Shown here piece by piece: positions 17,540 through 24,913 of a stretch of 58,048 bases of DNA. The notes below the pieces were generated by a model, which searched no databases, was not told where the DNA came from, and worked only from the letters and a program-made list of their open reading frames with translations. This stretch comes from JAZKGA01 sp040386235 (GTDB lineage Bacteria; Pseudomonadota; Alphaproteobacteria; Micavibrionales; Micavibrionaceae): the NCBI GenBank assembly GCA_040386235.1, contig JAZKGA010000003.1, forward strand, positions 1 to 58,048. Reading direction: 5' to 3'. Position 1 is the stretch's first letter. Each line of letters starts with the position of its first letter. The position numbers were made by a program, and so were the translations under genes.

Positions 17540-18393
17540 TCCGGCGTACTCAAGAATGCATCAGCTTTTGCGGCGCGTTCTTTAGTAGCCACGGACAAGC
17601 CGCCGTGCAACTTCCGCATGGCTGGGGTCAGCGCGTTCCATGCGATTTTCAAAGATTCGCTACCCAAATCGGCAACCGCATCCAAATCCGCTATCAGTTG
17701 TTCGCGTTCCTCGGCGTCTTCAGTTGCTACGGTTTGCTGTGCTATTGCCACAGGATTTTCCCGTTGCGGACGCGGCGTTATGTCGATTTCATTCGCTTCT
17801 AGCTGCTTGCCTTCCATTTCGTCAGCAGTCGGCGCGCTGCCAACCATTTCGGGAAACGCCATGCGCAACGCTTGGGCCTGCGCGCATTTTCCTAACTGCC
17901 CGCGTGGCCGTTTTTTCCACATCGTGTTTGGCGCTAGCGAATCCTTCCCCGCCGTGGCGTAGTTCTCAATCCAGAACTCTTCCGCCGTATATTCGGCAAT
18001 GCTGCCATTTGGCATCAACCGCTTTACGGTAACTTCGCACGACTCTGGAACGGTAAATTTCTGGCCGTCCAATTCAAACGTTACCGACTCGCCAAAGACA
18101 GGTTTGCCAATACCTGCCAAGGCATTGCTACGGGCTGCTTGGGTCCGATACAGGCCGATACCGGGCATAACTACGTCACGCATTTGGCGGCTGTTCTTGT
18201 CCCACATCGGTACGATATGAACCGGTTTTTGCATGGGGTCCAGATTGGCGGCTTTGCAATATGCGATGACCATTTTGATACTGGGTTCACTTGCGCCAGG
18301 GTACAGACTCGATTTCAGTACATCCATGAATTCGTTTTCTGTCAGCGCAAGCGCCCCGGATTCCTGTTGGATGCCAACTAATTGATTGGTCAT
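17536..18393 (-). CDS. bet: Bet/RecT-type single-strand annealing protein
   Basis: 285 residues. The N-terminal two-thirds match the Bet family (KMVIAYCKAANLDPMQKPVH, VVMPGIGLYRTQAARSN, RGQLGKCAQAQALRMAFPE). The protein anneals complementary single strands made by the exonuclease. The C-terminal third is a charged, less conserved tail. Its stop overlaps the exonuclease start, and its start overlaps the stop of the 54-residue gene upstream. Confidence 0.93.
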   Translation of the reverse strand: MTNQLVGIQQESGALALTENEFMDVLKSSLYPGASEPSIKMVIAYCKAANLDPMQKPVHIVPMWDKNSRQMRDVVMPGIGLYRTQAARSNALAGIGKPVFGESVTFELDGQKFTVPESCEVTVKRLMPNGSIAEYTAEEFWIENYATAGKDSLAPNTMWKKRPRGQLGKCAQAQALRMAFPEMVGSAPTADEMEGKQLEANEIDITPRPQRENPVAIAQQTVATEDAEEREQLIADLDAVADLGSESLKIAWNALTPAMRKLHGGLSVATKERAAKADAFLSTPE

Positions 18394-18554
18394 TGTGCTT
18401 TGAACTCCCTTATGGTTATGAGTTTAATGTTCTGAGCCGCCAGCCGTTCCCGTTCCTTCCTGAACGTTTCGCGGATGTCGGTTTTATTGGCCGGAACATA
18501 TTTCCAGCCAGGAGCAAGCGTGTAATGGATTGGGTTTTGCAAAAGCAATTTCAT
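18390..18554 (-). CDS. Small first gene of left early operon
   Basis: 54 residues, MKLLLQNPIHYTLAPGWKYV then a basic helix (FRKERERLAAQN). The stop overlaps the Bet start by ATGA, which supports translation. It begins about 60 bases after the leftward promoter start point. The family is unknown; the end is suited to binding nucleic acid, but that is only composition. Confidence 0.65.
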   Translation of the reverse strand: MKLLLQNPIHYTLAPGWKYVPANKTDIRETFRKERERLAAQNIKLITIREFKAQ

Positions 18555-18621
18555 GAAATCCCCTAAGTTGGTATTTCGAAATTTTCATACATTAATCTAC
18601 AAACTGCGATTTGGAATAGGG

Positions 18622-18655
18622 AATATAAACTCTAAACTTAGGAGATTCAAGTAAA
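18622..18655 (-). promoter_or_regulatory. Leftward early promoter with repressor operator (PL-like)
   Basis: On the minus strand TTGAAT (18645-18650), a 17-base spacer and TATATT (18622-18627) form a strong promoter. The block 18633-18655 (TAAACTTAG, then ATTCAAGTAAA) is nearly the same, in the opposite direction, as 19267-19290 on the other side of the repressor gene. It is read as the leftward operator shared by repressor and Cro, as in lambda's PL/PR pair. Confidence 0.82.
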
Positions 18656-18663
18656 TTTTGAAC

Positions 18664-18698
18664 GAAAAAAAGCCGCTTCCGTTTGGTAACGGAGCGGC
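18664..18698 (-). terminator. Terminator of the repressor gene
   Basis: GCCGCTTCCGTT and AACGGAGCGGC form a long stem (one bulge) with a TGGT loop, followed on the minus strand by seven T. It isolates the repressor transcript from the leftward promoter that starts just beyond it. Confidence 0.88.
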
Positions 18699-18741
18699 AA
18701 TTTCTGTTTAGAAGTGAAAGCGCTGCTACACGCTTCGCTTT

Positions 18742-19230
18742 CTATTTGGGAACTCTATGTAGTGTCTTTGATGTTTTTAGAAATAAAACCCCAGCGCCGT
18801 AAGCGTCTGCTTGGCATGTCCCAAGCTCAAACGGGCAGGAAGGATTTAGGCCCGATATGGCATGTATCAACGCGTCAAGAAGCCCGTCTTTGAACTCCTG
18901 GCTGCGCGGGGGTAGTGCAGCAAGTTCTTTGTTTAGCATCAATTCGGCGGCATGTCGCACCATAGCAACATCCATCGATTCCAACAATTTTTCCTGCGGG
19001 ACTACTCTAGTAAGCGACAGGATAGGTGCGAATTCCAGTTCCTGCGGGGTGATCTTGAAGAACTCAGCGATAGCTTTTTTGTTTTTCGTCCGGGGTTCAG
19101 AAACACACATAACCCAGTTGTAGACAGACTGATAGTGAACCTGACAATGCCGGGCCAGGGCTGGCATTGTCGCATGGTTGATTTCAAGCAATATCCGTAG
19201 CCGCTCGCCAATTCTATCGTCAGGCATCAT
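18742..19230 (-). CDS. Lysogeny repressor, CI-like helix-turn-helix protein
   Basis: 162 residues. The N-terminal helix-turn-helix is RLRILLEINHATMPALARH, CQVHYQSVYNWVMC, EPRTKNKKAIAEFF. The C-terminal part (from about 75) is helical and lacks the Ser/Lys catalytic dyad and Ala-Gly cleavage site of LexA-type repressors, so RecA-driven self-cleavage is not evident and induction may need an antirepressor. Divergent from cro, with matching operators on both sides, it is the immunity repressor by position. Two ATG codons (19230, 19227) are possible starts. Confidence 0.83.
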   Translation of the reverse strand: MMPDDRIGERLRILLEINHATMPALARHCQVHYQSVYNWVMCVSEPRTKNKKAIAEFFKITPQELEFAPILSLTRVVPQEKLLESMDVAMVRHAAELMLNKELAALPPRSQEFKDGLLDALIHAISGLNPSCPFELGTCQADAYGAGVLFLKTSKTLHRVPK

Positions 19231-19266
19231 ATTTTCCGTTGGAAACGTTGTTAAAAAAAACTAGTT

Positions 19267-19300
19267 TTTACTTGAATTCGCTAAGTTTTAAGTTTAGTCT
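19267..19300 (+). promoter_or_regulatory. Rightward early promoter with repressor operator (PR-like)
   Basis: TTGAAT (19272-19277), a 17-base spacer and TAGTCT (19295-19300) form the promoter for the cro operon. The operator TTTACTTGAATTCGCTAAGT starts at 19267 and covers the -35 box and spacer; a second ACTAGT/AAGTTTAGT pair flanks it. The expected RNA start is at about 19307, the first base of the cro ATG. Confidence 0.82.
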
Positions 19301-19306
19301 GTGTGC

Positions 19307-19573
19307 ATGCAAAGTGCAATTCAGAAAGCGCTAGACCTTGCGGGAAATCAACGCAAACTGGCTGATGTGATAGGGATTTCAGCCCAGGCGCTGGGTGTGC
19401 AACTGCGCGCCGGACGCATCCGGCCTGAACACTGCATCACTATAGAAAATGCATTTCCGGGGCAAATCAGTCGTTATGAGCTTGACCCGGACCACTTCGG
19501 CAAAGCTGCGCCGAGTGCAGACTGTGTAGTCATCGTCTTACAAAACTTTCAGACAACAACGACAACCGTTTAG
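19307..19573 (+). CDS. Cro/YdaS-like antirepressor, probably leaderless
   Basis: 88 residues. The helix-turn-helix reads AIQKALDLAGNQRKLADVIG, ISAQALGVQLRAGRIRPEH, typical of YdaS/Cro-type repressors that act opposite to CI. No ribosome site can exist between the promoter and the ATG at 19307, because the transcript should start at that base; a GTG at 19301 would lie upstream of the RNA start. Translation of a leaderless message is therefore likely. Confidence 0.82.
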   Translation: MQSAIQKALDLAGNQRKLADVIGISAQALGVQLRAGRIRPEHCITIENAFPGQISRYELDPDHFGKAAPSADCVVIVLQNFQTTTTTV

Positions 19574-19594
19574 CAACAGAAAGGGGAGGTCAGC

Positions 19595-19864
19595 ATGGAA
19601 GATGCAACTTTCACGAAAGACGAAATAGCGATTCTCAAGGACTTGCCGGAACCGTTCGAACACATGAACGGGCAGGAATGCGTAGTACTGGAAACCCTGA
19701 AACCGCGTCATGTCGTGGACATCCACGGCAGTAAGACCATCAATCAAAGCTACAAAATCGACTTTCGTGGCCTGTATTGCGCGGCGTTGCCTTGCAATTT
19801 GAAGAAGAAGCCAGCCCCCCAGCACGCCCAGGAAACGGACAACCACGCGCAAGAGGTGGCCTAA
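19595..19864 (+). CDS. Small early protein after cro
   Basis: 89 residues with a strong ribosome site (GGGGAGGT). It contains a short beta region (VVLETLKPRHVVDIHGSK) and a Lys/Pro-rich end with two Cys in the middle. It is co-transcribed with cro, and its stop overlaps the next ATG. In lambdoid phages this position holds CII-like regulators, but no helix-turn-helix is visible. Confidence 0.6.
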   Translation: MEDATFTKDEIAILKDLPEPFEHMNGQECVVLETLKPRHVVDIHGSKTINQSYKIDFRGLYCAALPCNLKKKPAPQHAQETDNHAQEVA

Positions 19865-20040
19865 TGTCTATGGCCCTGGACCCAACCGAAATAGCGAAGT
19901 ATCGCACTCAGAAAGTGACTTCGCTTAACTTCAAACAGCGTACTTGCTTGACCTGCAAAACGCGCCGTTCTGTCGGCCAGTATTCCAAGTGCGAACACAT
20001 CTGTGATCGTTGCGTGATGAGGAATCCGAAGGCGGCGTAA
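19864..20040 (+). CDS. Small four-cysteine zinc-finger protein
   Basis: 58 residues; the ATG overlaps the previous stop (TAATG). The pattern C-x2-C (TCLTCKTRRS), then C and C-x2-C (KCEHICDRC), predicts a zinc-binding knuckle, and it is rich in Lys and Arg. A nucleic-acid-binding role is inferred. Confidence 0.65.
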   Translation: MSMALDPTEIAKYRTQKVTSLNFKQRTCLTCKTRRSVGQYSKCEHICDRCVMRNPKAA

Positions 20041-20049
20041 GCCTATGTA

Positions 20050-20361
20050 ATGACATTCCGAAACGAAAAACTACTTGCTGCTGTTCGGCTGCTGAACTGT
20101 GTTCACTGCGGAATAGCTGGCAGGACTCAGGCCGCCCATAGCAATCAATTGCGATTTGGAAAAGGCAGGGGATTGAAAGCCAGTGACGCGGCGATCATGG
20201 CTTTGTGCGGCCCCGATTTCGGGAAATGCGGCTGTCATGCTGAACTGGATCAGGGCAGCATGACTAAGCAACAGCGGTACGATTTTGAATATGAACACAT
20301 CGCGTTGACGTTGATAGCGTTGATCGAAAATGGATATTTGGTGGTGAACAAAGATAGGTAA
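20050..20361 (+). CDS. HNH-like/recombination-nuclease-type zinc protein
   Basis: 103 residues. C-x2-C (NCVHCGIAGRTQAAHSN), a central AAHSN-type His, and a second cluster C-G-C-H (GKCGCHAELDQG) resemble the DUF968/DUF1364 group of phage HNH proteins placed beside replication genes. Such proteins are thought to act on recombination or replication intermediates. It lies directly before the O-like gene. The nuclease assignment is by pattern only. Confidence 0.65.
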   Translation: MTFRNEKLLAAVRLLNCVHCGIAGRTQAAHSNQLRFGKGRGLKASDAAIMALCGPDFGKCGCHAELDQGSMTKQQRYDFEYEHIALTLIALIENGYLVVNKDR

Positions 20362-20364
20362 AAA

Positions 20365-21225
20365 ATGCGCGCCAGGAACATAAAGCCAGGGCTTTTCAAC
20401 AATGAAATCCTTGGGAATGCTGACCCGCTGTTGTCGATTCTGTTCTGTTGCTTGTGGTGTCTTGCCGACAAGGAAGGCAGATTGGAAGATCGACCGGAAA
20501 AAATTGGGGTTGCAGCTTTTCCCTACAGGCAAAATTCTTATAGAAAGGACATAAAAGAAGACGAACTTTTATATGAACTTCAGGAAAAAGGGTTCATAAA
20601 AAGGTACGAAGTTGAAGGCAAAAGACTAATCCAAGTAAATGAGTTTAGGAAACATCAAAGGCCACATCACACAGAAAAAGAAAGCGTTTTGCCGCCGTGC
20701 GATTCTAAGTCATTGATTTTAAAGCGACCGAAAAATTTAACGGTTAAACCAACGTTAGATACCCGTTCGTTACCGGTGGTAAAACGCTCTGATTCACTGA
20801 TTCCTGATTCATTGATTCCTGATTCACTGATACCTGATTCAAAAACAAATGCAACGGCGATCCAAAAAAACCTGGATCGCAATTTTGAAAATTTCTGGCG
20901 GGCATATCCGAAACGGCCAGGGGCAAACAAGACGCAGGCAGCAAAGGCATGGCAAGCCAGGATGAACGAAGGCGCGACAGTTTTGGAAATTGCTTACGGG
21001 ACAAAGCGCTATCGGAACTACTGCGAAGCGATGAAGATCGAACCGCAATTCATCAAGCAAGCGTCAACGTTTCTTGGCCCGAACAAGCATTATCTGGACG
21101 AATGGGCAGCGGTAGGACGGAAACAGGGATCGCAATCGGCTGATTTCATTTCTGCATTAACGGGGCGAAATAATGACGACGAATTCATCGACATCCGCCC
21201 GGACGATATCGGCGAAGGGGATTGA
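20365..21225 (+). CDS. Replication initiation protein, lambda-O-like
   Basis: 286 residues. The N-terminal winged-helix region (IKPGLFNNEILGNADPLLSI, then LWCLADKEGRLEDRPEKIG, then ELLYELQEKGFIKRYEVEG) is typical of phage O-type origin-binding proteins. A repetitive linker of DSLIP units (about 142-158) separates it from a C-terminal domain (FENFWRAYPKRPGANKTQAA) that usually contacts the helicase loader. The DNA of the linker is itself a set of 15-bp direct repeats, as in lambda where the origin lies inside O. Confidence 0.88.
   Translation: MRARNIKPGLFNNEILGNADPLLSILFCCLWCLADKEGRLEDRPEKIGVAAFPYRQNSYRKDIKEDELLYELQEKGFIKRYEVEGKRLIQVNEFRKHQRPHHTEKESVLPPCDSKSLILKRPKNLTVKPTLDTRSLPVVKRSDSLIPDSLIPDSLIPDSKTNATAIQKNLDRNFENFWRAYPKRPGANKTQAAKAWQARMNEGATVLEIAYGTKRYRNYCEAMKIEPQFIKQASTFLGPNKHYLDEWAAVGRKQGSQSADFISALTGRNNDDEFIDIRPDDIGEGD
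20791..20840 (+). repeat. 15-bp iterons inside the O-like gene, candidate replication origin
   Basis: Three 15-bp units, GATTCACTGATTCCT, GATTCATTGATTCCT and GATTCACTGATACCT, lie head to tail, plus a partial fourth. An A-rich stretch (AAAAACAAATGCAACG) follows. The lambda origin has the same plan: iterons in the O gene, then an AT-rich element. The unit also encodes DSLIP, so a protein-level cause of the repeat cannot be ruled out. Confidence 0.6.
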
Positions 21226-21913
21226 AGCACTGTTCGAACGAATGTCGTTCCTGTGGGGGAAGAAGTTTACTGACCAATGGGGCGGAATTCTAGCAGGCAA
21301 AGATTCAGAAGAAGTAAAGCGTAATGCTTCCAAAATGCAAGATGTTTGGTTGAAGTCGCTAGCTGATATTTCTGAATTGGAATTTAGGCGAGGGGCAACA
21401 AAAATGCAGAATTTAGCATGGCCCCCAACCCTTCCAGAATTTCTAAAGCTTTGTCGGCCTGATGTTAATCCTTTGAATGCCTATTACGAGGCCGTGGAGG
21501 GGTCTAGAAGCCGCGAACGGGGTGAGATTGGTACGTGGAGCCATCCGGCGATATTTTGGGCTTCTGTGCGCGTTACAGCATTTGAACTTGCCAGTCAAAG
21601 TTATTCCCAAATAAAAACACGATGGGAGGCCGCACTAGCTTTAGAACTTGCCAAGCAGGAATGGCCCCCGATTGAAGCGCCGAAAATTGCTTTGCCTGCC
21701 CCACCAAAGGCAACAATTTCCAAGGAAAAAGCAGCAGAATTGATGCAACAAATTAAGTCGGTTGGGAATATCCAGGCCAGCCCCGGCAGGGATAGCAAGC
21801 GGTGGGCAAAGGTGATCATGGAACGGTACTCAGCAGGCGATAACAAGCTGACGCCGATACAAGTTAAATTTGCGCGGGAAGCGCTCGACATGAGGGATGA
21901 TGAAAATGAATGA
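21173..21913 (+). CDS. Helicase-loader-like replication protein P
   Basis: 246 residues. KGIEALFERMSFLWGKKFTD, the central LADISELEFRRGATKM then WPPTLPEFLKLCRP, and a Pro/Ala-rich hinge before a helical end are as seen in lambda-P-like proteins that load the host DnaB helicase. The start at 21173 overlaps the O gene by 53 bases but is needed, because the conserved region begins close to the N-terminus. It overlaps the next gene at its 3' end. Confidence 0.8.
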   Translation: MTTNSSTSARTISAKGIEALFERMSFLWGKKFTDQWGGILAGKDSEEVKRNASKMQDVWLKSLADISELEFRRGATKMQNLAWPPTLPEFLKLCRPDVNPLNAYYEAVEGSRSRERGEIGTWSHPAIFWASVRVTAFELASQSYSQIKTRWEAALALELAKQEWPPIEAPKIALPAPPKATISKEKAAELMQQIKSVGNIQASPGRDSKRWAKVIMERYSAGDNKLTPIQVKFAREALDMRDDENE

Positions 21914-22280
21914 ACAGAAATTGCTTGAACTGAAGTCTTACAATCCTGCGGCTTTGATCGATGAAGTTACGGACTTGCTCGATTTAAAGAACGACCGTGC
22001 TTTGGCCGCTGCCTTGAATATTGGTGCGCCATCGATTTGCAAAATTCGCTCCAAGGTCGCCGCCATTACGCCCAACATTTTGATTCGCATGCACGATTTG
22101 ACCGGTAAAAGCCTGGACGAACTGCGCGCTATGGGAGGAATTCCAAAAACCAATTTCGACCCAGGCACAACCAAAAAGGATTCGGCGCACGTAGGCGGGG
22201 AACACGCAATTTCTGATATCGCGGCCAGCGTGGCAGAAGAACAGGCCATGAATGATGACTTTCAAGAGGTGCAAGCGTGA
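21897..22280 (+). CDS. Small helix-turn-helix-like protein
   Basis: 127 residues. The central part (DRALAAALNIGAPSICKIRS, KVAAITPNILIRMHDLTGKS) looks like an XRE-type helix-turn-helix of the kind used by compact phage and plasmid regulators; the C-terminal part is acidic and unstructured. GAGGG precedes two adjacent ATG codons (21897, 21900). The stop overlaps the next GTG start. Confidence 0.65.
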   Translation: MMKMNEQKLLELKSYNPAALIDEVTDLLDLKNDRALAAALNIGAPSICKIRSKVAAITPNILIRMHDLTGKSLDELRAMGGIPKTNFDPGTTKKDSAHVGGEHAISDIAASVAEEQAMNDDFQEVQA

Positions 22281-22768
22281 GCTTCCTAGACTTCCTGAAC
22301 CCGTTTGCAGCTATGCGCCGCCGCCGCGAAGAAGCGGAAGCGAAACAGGCCGAGCGTGACCGCATGGAAGGCATCAAGCGTCAGCGCGAACATGCCCGCC
22401 AGGAAGCCAAGCGCCGCATTGAATATGCCCAGCATTTGAAAGATATGTCGGGCTTGTCGGCAGAAGCGAAGAACCGGGCGCGTTCCAACGTGACTTCGTT
22501 CCACGTTGAACGCCGCCCGCCTAGCACCGCGCCCAGCCAAATGAACACTGCGATTGATAAGACGTACTACAGCCGCCGTGATGATGCAGCGGTTGAAGCT
22601 TCCCAGGCGCACAACGTCCAGGCGATGCTTTCCACGATATCAGAAAGTTCGAAAGCGTCTTCGTACGGGTGTTCTAGCGGGTCTGATTCCAGTTCTGGCG
22701 GCGGTTCAGATTCGGGCAGTTCTTCCAGTTCTTCGGATTCGGGCGGCTCTTGCGGTGGCTCTGATTGA
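22277..22768 (+). CDS. Charged protein with a Ser/Gly-rich tail
   Basis: 163 residues, GTG start overlapping the previous stop (GTGA) after AAGAGGT. Residues 1-75 form an Arg/Glu/Lys-rich helix; residues 125-163 are almost only Ser, Gly and Asp (GSDSSSGGGSDSGSSSSSS) with two Cys. The low-complexity acidic tail is unusual in an early replication operon. No function is recognised. Confidence 0.55.
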   Translation: MSFLDFLNPFAAMRRRREEAEAKQAERDRMEGIKRQREHARQEAKRRIEYAQHLKDMSGLSAEAKNRARSNVTSFHVERRPPSTAPSQMNTAIDKTYYSRRDDAAVEASQAHNVQAMLSTISESSKASSYGCSSGSDSSSGGGSDSGSSSSSSDSGGSCGGSD

Positions 22769-23130
22769 AGCAGCTTGAACTTTCGGAACACAGAATTCAG
22801 GCGAACTTCTTTAAAGAAATTCGCCTGTTGGAAATCCGATACCCGGAATTGAAATTGATGTTTGCTGTACCAAACGCCGGTAAGCGTACCTTCAAAGTAG
22901 CCGCGATGATGATCGCAGAAGGGCTTAGAAAGGGCGTGCTAGATATCTTGTTTCCGGTAGCCCGTTGCGGGTTCATTGGCCTAGCAATCGAATTCAAGAA
23001 ACCAGGGAAAGGGCTTACGGAAGAACAAGCAGAGTTTGCGGAAATGTTAGTGAAGGAAGGTTGGTTGGTTGTCGTTATGACCGATGCAGACGCCGCAATT
23101 AGAACGGTAAAAAACTACATCGGTATCTAG
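22765..23130 (+). CDS. VRR-NUC domain nuclease
   Basis: 121 residues forming a single VRR-NUC domain: helix SEHRIQANFFKEI, then FAVPNAGKR, MIAEGLRKGVLDILFP and GLAIEFKKPGKGLTEEQ, with the PD-(D/E)xK-type residues D (VLDI) and E-x-K (EFKKP). Stand-alone VRR-NUC proteins in phages are thought to be junction-resolving or structure-specific nucleases, here beside the replication genes. The start is TTG at 22765, overlapping the previous stop (TTGA). Confidence 0.88.
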   Translation: MKQLELSEHRIQANFFKEIRLLEIRYPELKLMFAVPNAGKRTFKVAAMMIAEGLRKGVLDILFPVARCGFIGLAIEFKKPGKGLTEEQAEFAEMLVKEGWLVVVMTDADAAIRTVKNYIGI

Positions 23131-23138
23131 TAGTAGCA

Positions 23139-23162
23139 CCAATACGGCAATAATGCCGGTTG
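23139..23162 (+). promoter_or_regulatory. Hairpin before the AAA+ gene
   Basis: CCAA, CGGCA, a loop ATAA, TGCCG and TTGG form an interrupted stem ending 27 bases before the AAA+ start. No T run follows, so it is more likely a leader structure or processing site than a terminator. Confidence 0.4.
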
Positions 23163-23189
23163 GAATTTATAATAGGACTATAAATTATC

Positions 23190-24641
23190 ATGGCTAAGAC
23201 TTTGGATCAGGCTGGCGAAAAATCCCACGTTGCAGAGATCGTTTATCACGGTGAGAAAATGATTCTGCCGGAAGGGATGAGTATCAAGGACGCAAAAGAA
23301 CTGCTGACGCGCCGGGAAAAGTTTCTGGAAGAAGAAGTGAAACTGCAAGAAGTGTTCGACGTATTTCCATGGGACGGCGCGAACGCAATTGATGAAGTTT
23401 TGACCAAAAAATTCGGCTGGGCAGCGGCTACCGCTACCCCTGGCATGTTCGGCCCTTCGCCGCCGCGCCTGATTTCGATTGAAATCGACTATAACAAAAC
23501 CAAGCAAGTCCCATGGGGCAGTTTTTCGCTCCCAGGCGTTGAGGGGCTGCTGCAAACCAGCGTTTCCCAAAAAGAGGGGCGTGTCGTGTTTCAACTGGTG
23601 GCTTCCGTCAAACGCAAAGACGAAGCGATCATCAAACGCATTTTCGAAGAGGTGCGCGCGTACCTGAAAGACAATTCGATCTACAAAGGCAAGGCAATCA
23701 AAATCCGCTTTTTGGATGATGACGGCGACAAATTGCAAATGCCGGAACCAAAGTTCATGGATACCAGCGCCATTTCGGAAGACATGGTGATCTACCCTGA
23801 ACGCGTCCAGAAGCAAATCGGGATCAACCTGTTTACGCCGATTCGCCGCGTTAAAGATTGCATTGCAAACCGTATCCCAATCAAGCGCGGCGTTCTGCTG
23901 GGCGGCACCTACGGGACCGGCAAAACGCTCGCTGCAACTGTGGCAAGCAAGATCGCGGTAGACAACGGCATCACGTATGTTTATGTCCCCCGCGCCGATG
24001 AACTCAGCCATGCTATCGGCTTTGCAAAGCAGAACCAAAGCCCGGCCTGTGTCATCTTCTGCGAAGACATCGACCGCGCTTTGGCCGGTGAACGCAGTGT
24101 TGCCATGGATGATATCTTGAATATCATTGATGGCATCGACACGAAATCGACTAACGTCATTGTGGTGTTGACTACCAATGACCTTAACGCGATCAACCCG
24201 GCCATGCTGCGCCCTGGCCGTCTGGACGCTGTGATTGAAGTGCTGCCACCAGATGCGAAAGCCGTCGAAAAATTGCTGCGTCTGTACGGCGGTGATGCAA
24301 TCGAAACCAGCACCGATCTTAGCGAAGCAGGTAAGCTTCTGGACGGCGAAATCCCTGCCGTTATCTCTGAAGTGGTCAAGCGTGCAAAGCTGGCGCAACT
24401 GGCCTTGCAGCCAGTCGGGGAGCCAGTCACGAAGCTGTCCGAAGCCGCTCTGGTCGCATCGGCTGATTCTATGGCCCAGCAACTGAAATTGCTGAAAGAC
24501 CGCAGCGCCGAGAAGCCGCGCGAAACGTCGGATATCGCTGATGCAATGGCCGCAGTAGTAGCAAAAGCCATGGGGGCAACGAAGGAACAAGTAGACGCGA
24601 TTTCGAAACGCGTTGACGAAATCCACAACAGCACTTGCTAA
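23190..24641 (+). CDS. AAA+ ATPase (classic AAA clade)
   Basis: 483 residues. An N-terminal region of about 215 residues with coiled-coil and beta parts is followed by a AAA domain: Walker A GGTYGTGKT (238-246), Walker B VIFCEDID (288-294), sensor-1 VVLTTNDL and the arginine-finger motif LRPGRLD (340-346). The fold is that of protein-remodelling AAA ATPases. The substrate is unknown. It is the only large gene between the nuclease and the late activator. A vWA protein on the left operon would be a natural partner, but the two are not adjacent. Confidence 0.88.
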   Translation: MAKTLDQAGEKSHVAEIVYHGEKMILPEGMSIKDAKELLTRREKFLEEEVKLQEVFDVFPWDGANAIDEVLTKKFGWAAATATPGMFGPSPPRLISIEIDYNKTKQVPWGSFSLPGVEGLLQTSVSQKEGRVVFQLVASVKRKDEAIIKRIFEEVRAYLKDNSIYKGKAIKIRFLDDDGDKLQMPEPKFMDTSAISEDMVIYPERVQKQIGINLFTPIRRVKDCIANRIPIKRGVLLGGTYGTGKTLAATVASKIAVDNGITYVYVPRADELSHAIGFAKQNQSPACVIFCEDIDRALAGERSVAMDDILNIIDGIDTKSTNVIVVLTTNDLNAINPAMLRPGRLDAVIEVLPPDAKAVEKLLRLYGGDAIETSTDLSEAGKLLDGEIPAVISEVVKRAKLAQLALQPVGEPVTKLSEAALVASADSMAQQLKLLKDRSAEKPRETSDIADAMAAVVAKAMGATKEQVDAISKRVDEIHNSTC

Positions 24642-24649
24642 ACTTAGCG

Positions 24650-24669
24650 CCCCGGTTCGCCGGGGTTTT
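24650..24669 (+). terminator. Terminator after AAA+ gene
   Basis: CCCCGG and CCGGGG pair around TTCG and are followed by TTTT. It lies 8 bases after the AAA+ stop, within the early operon, so passage to the late-activator gene probably needs read-through or antitermination. Confidence 0.85.
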
Positions 24670-24682
24670 AATTGGGGAAATC

Positions 24683-24907
24683 ATGAGTCCTGAACAGCAG
24701 GCGGCAGCATTAGCCGCTAAAGAGAAATTCACGGTAGCAACAATTTCCGTTCTAATGCAACGATTGGGCGTCAAAGAAGTCTTTATCGAGAAAGACGACA
24801 TGGACGCTGTATCTAAGTTTGTCGGAACTAATCTGGCCGCGCTGGAATTTGACGTTGACGGCGATAAGAACGTGCTTACCGTGCGCCTAGTCGCACAAGA
24901 GGGCTAA
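24683..24907 (+). CDS. Small acidic protein
   Basis: 74 residues, starting at the ATG after GGGGAAA. The sequence alternates a helix (AAALAAKEKFTVATISVLMQ) with a beta region ending LTVRLVAQEG. It lies six bases before the late-activator-like gene. No family is recognised. Confidence 0.6.
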   Translation: MSPEQQAAALAAKEKFTVATISVLMQRLGVKEVFIEKDDMDAVSKFVGTNLAALEFDVDGDKNVLTVRLVAQEG

Positions 24908-24913
24908 CACAGT

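Noticed and set aside
20791..20840. Short repeats as a CRISPR array
   Set aside because: Units of 15 bases without unique spacers, within a coding sequence and in frame with a five-residue protein repeat.
23178..24626. A 482-codon frame antisense to the AAA+ gene
   Set aside because: It mirrors the codon structure of a gene with complete AAA+ motifs, is rich in residues typical of antisense frames (Arg, His, Cys) and has no ribosome site.
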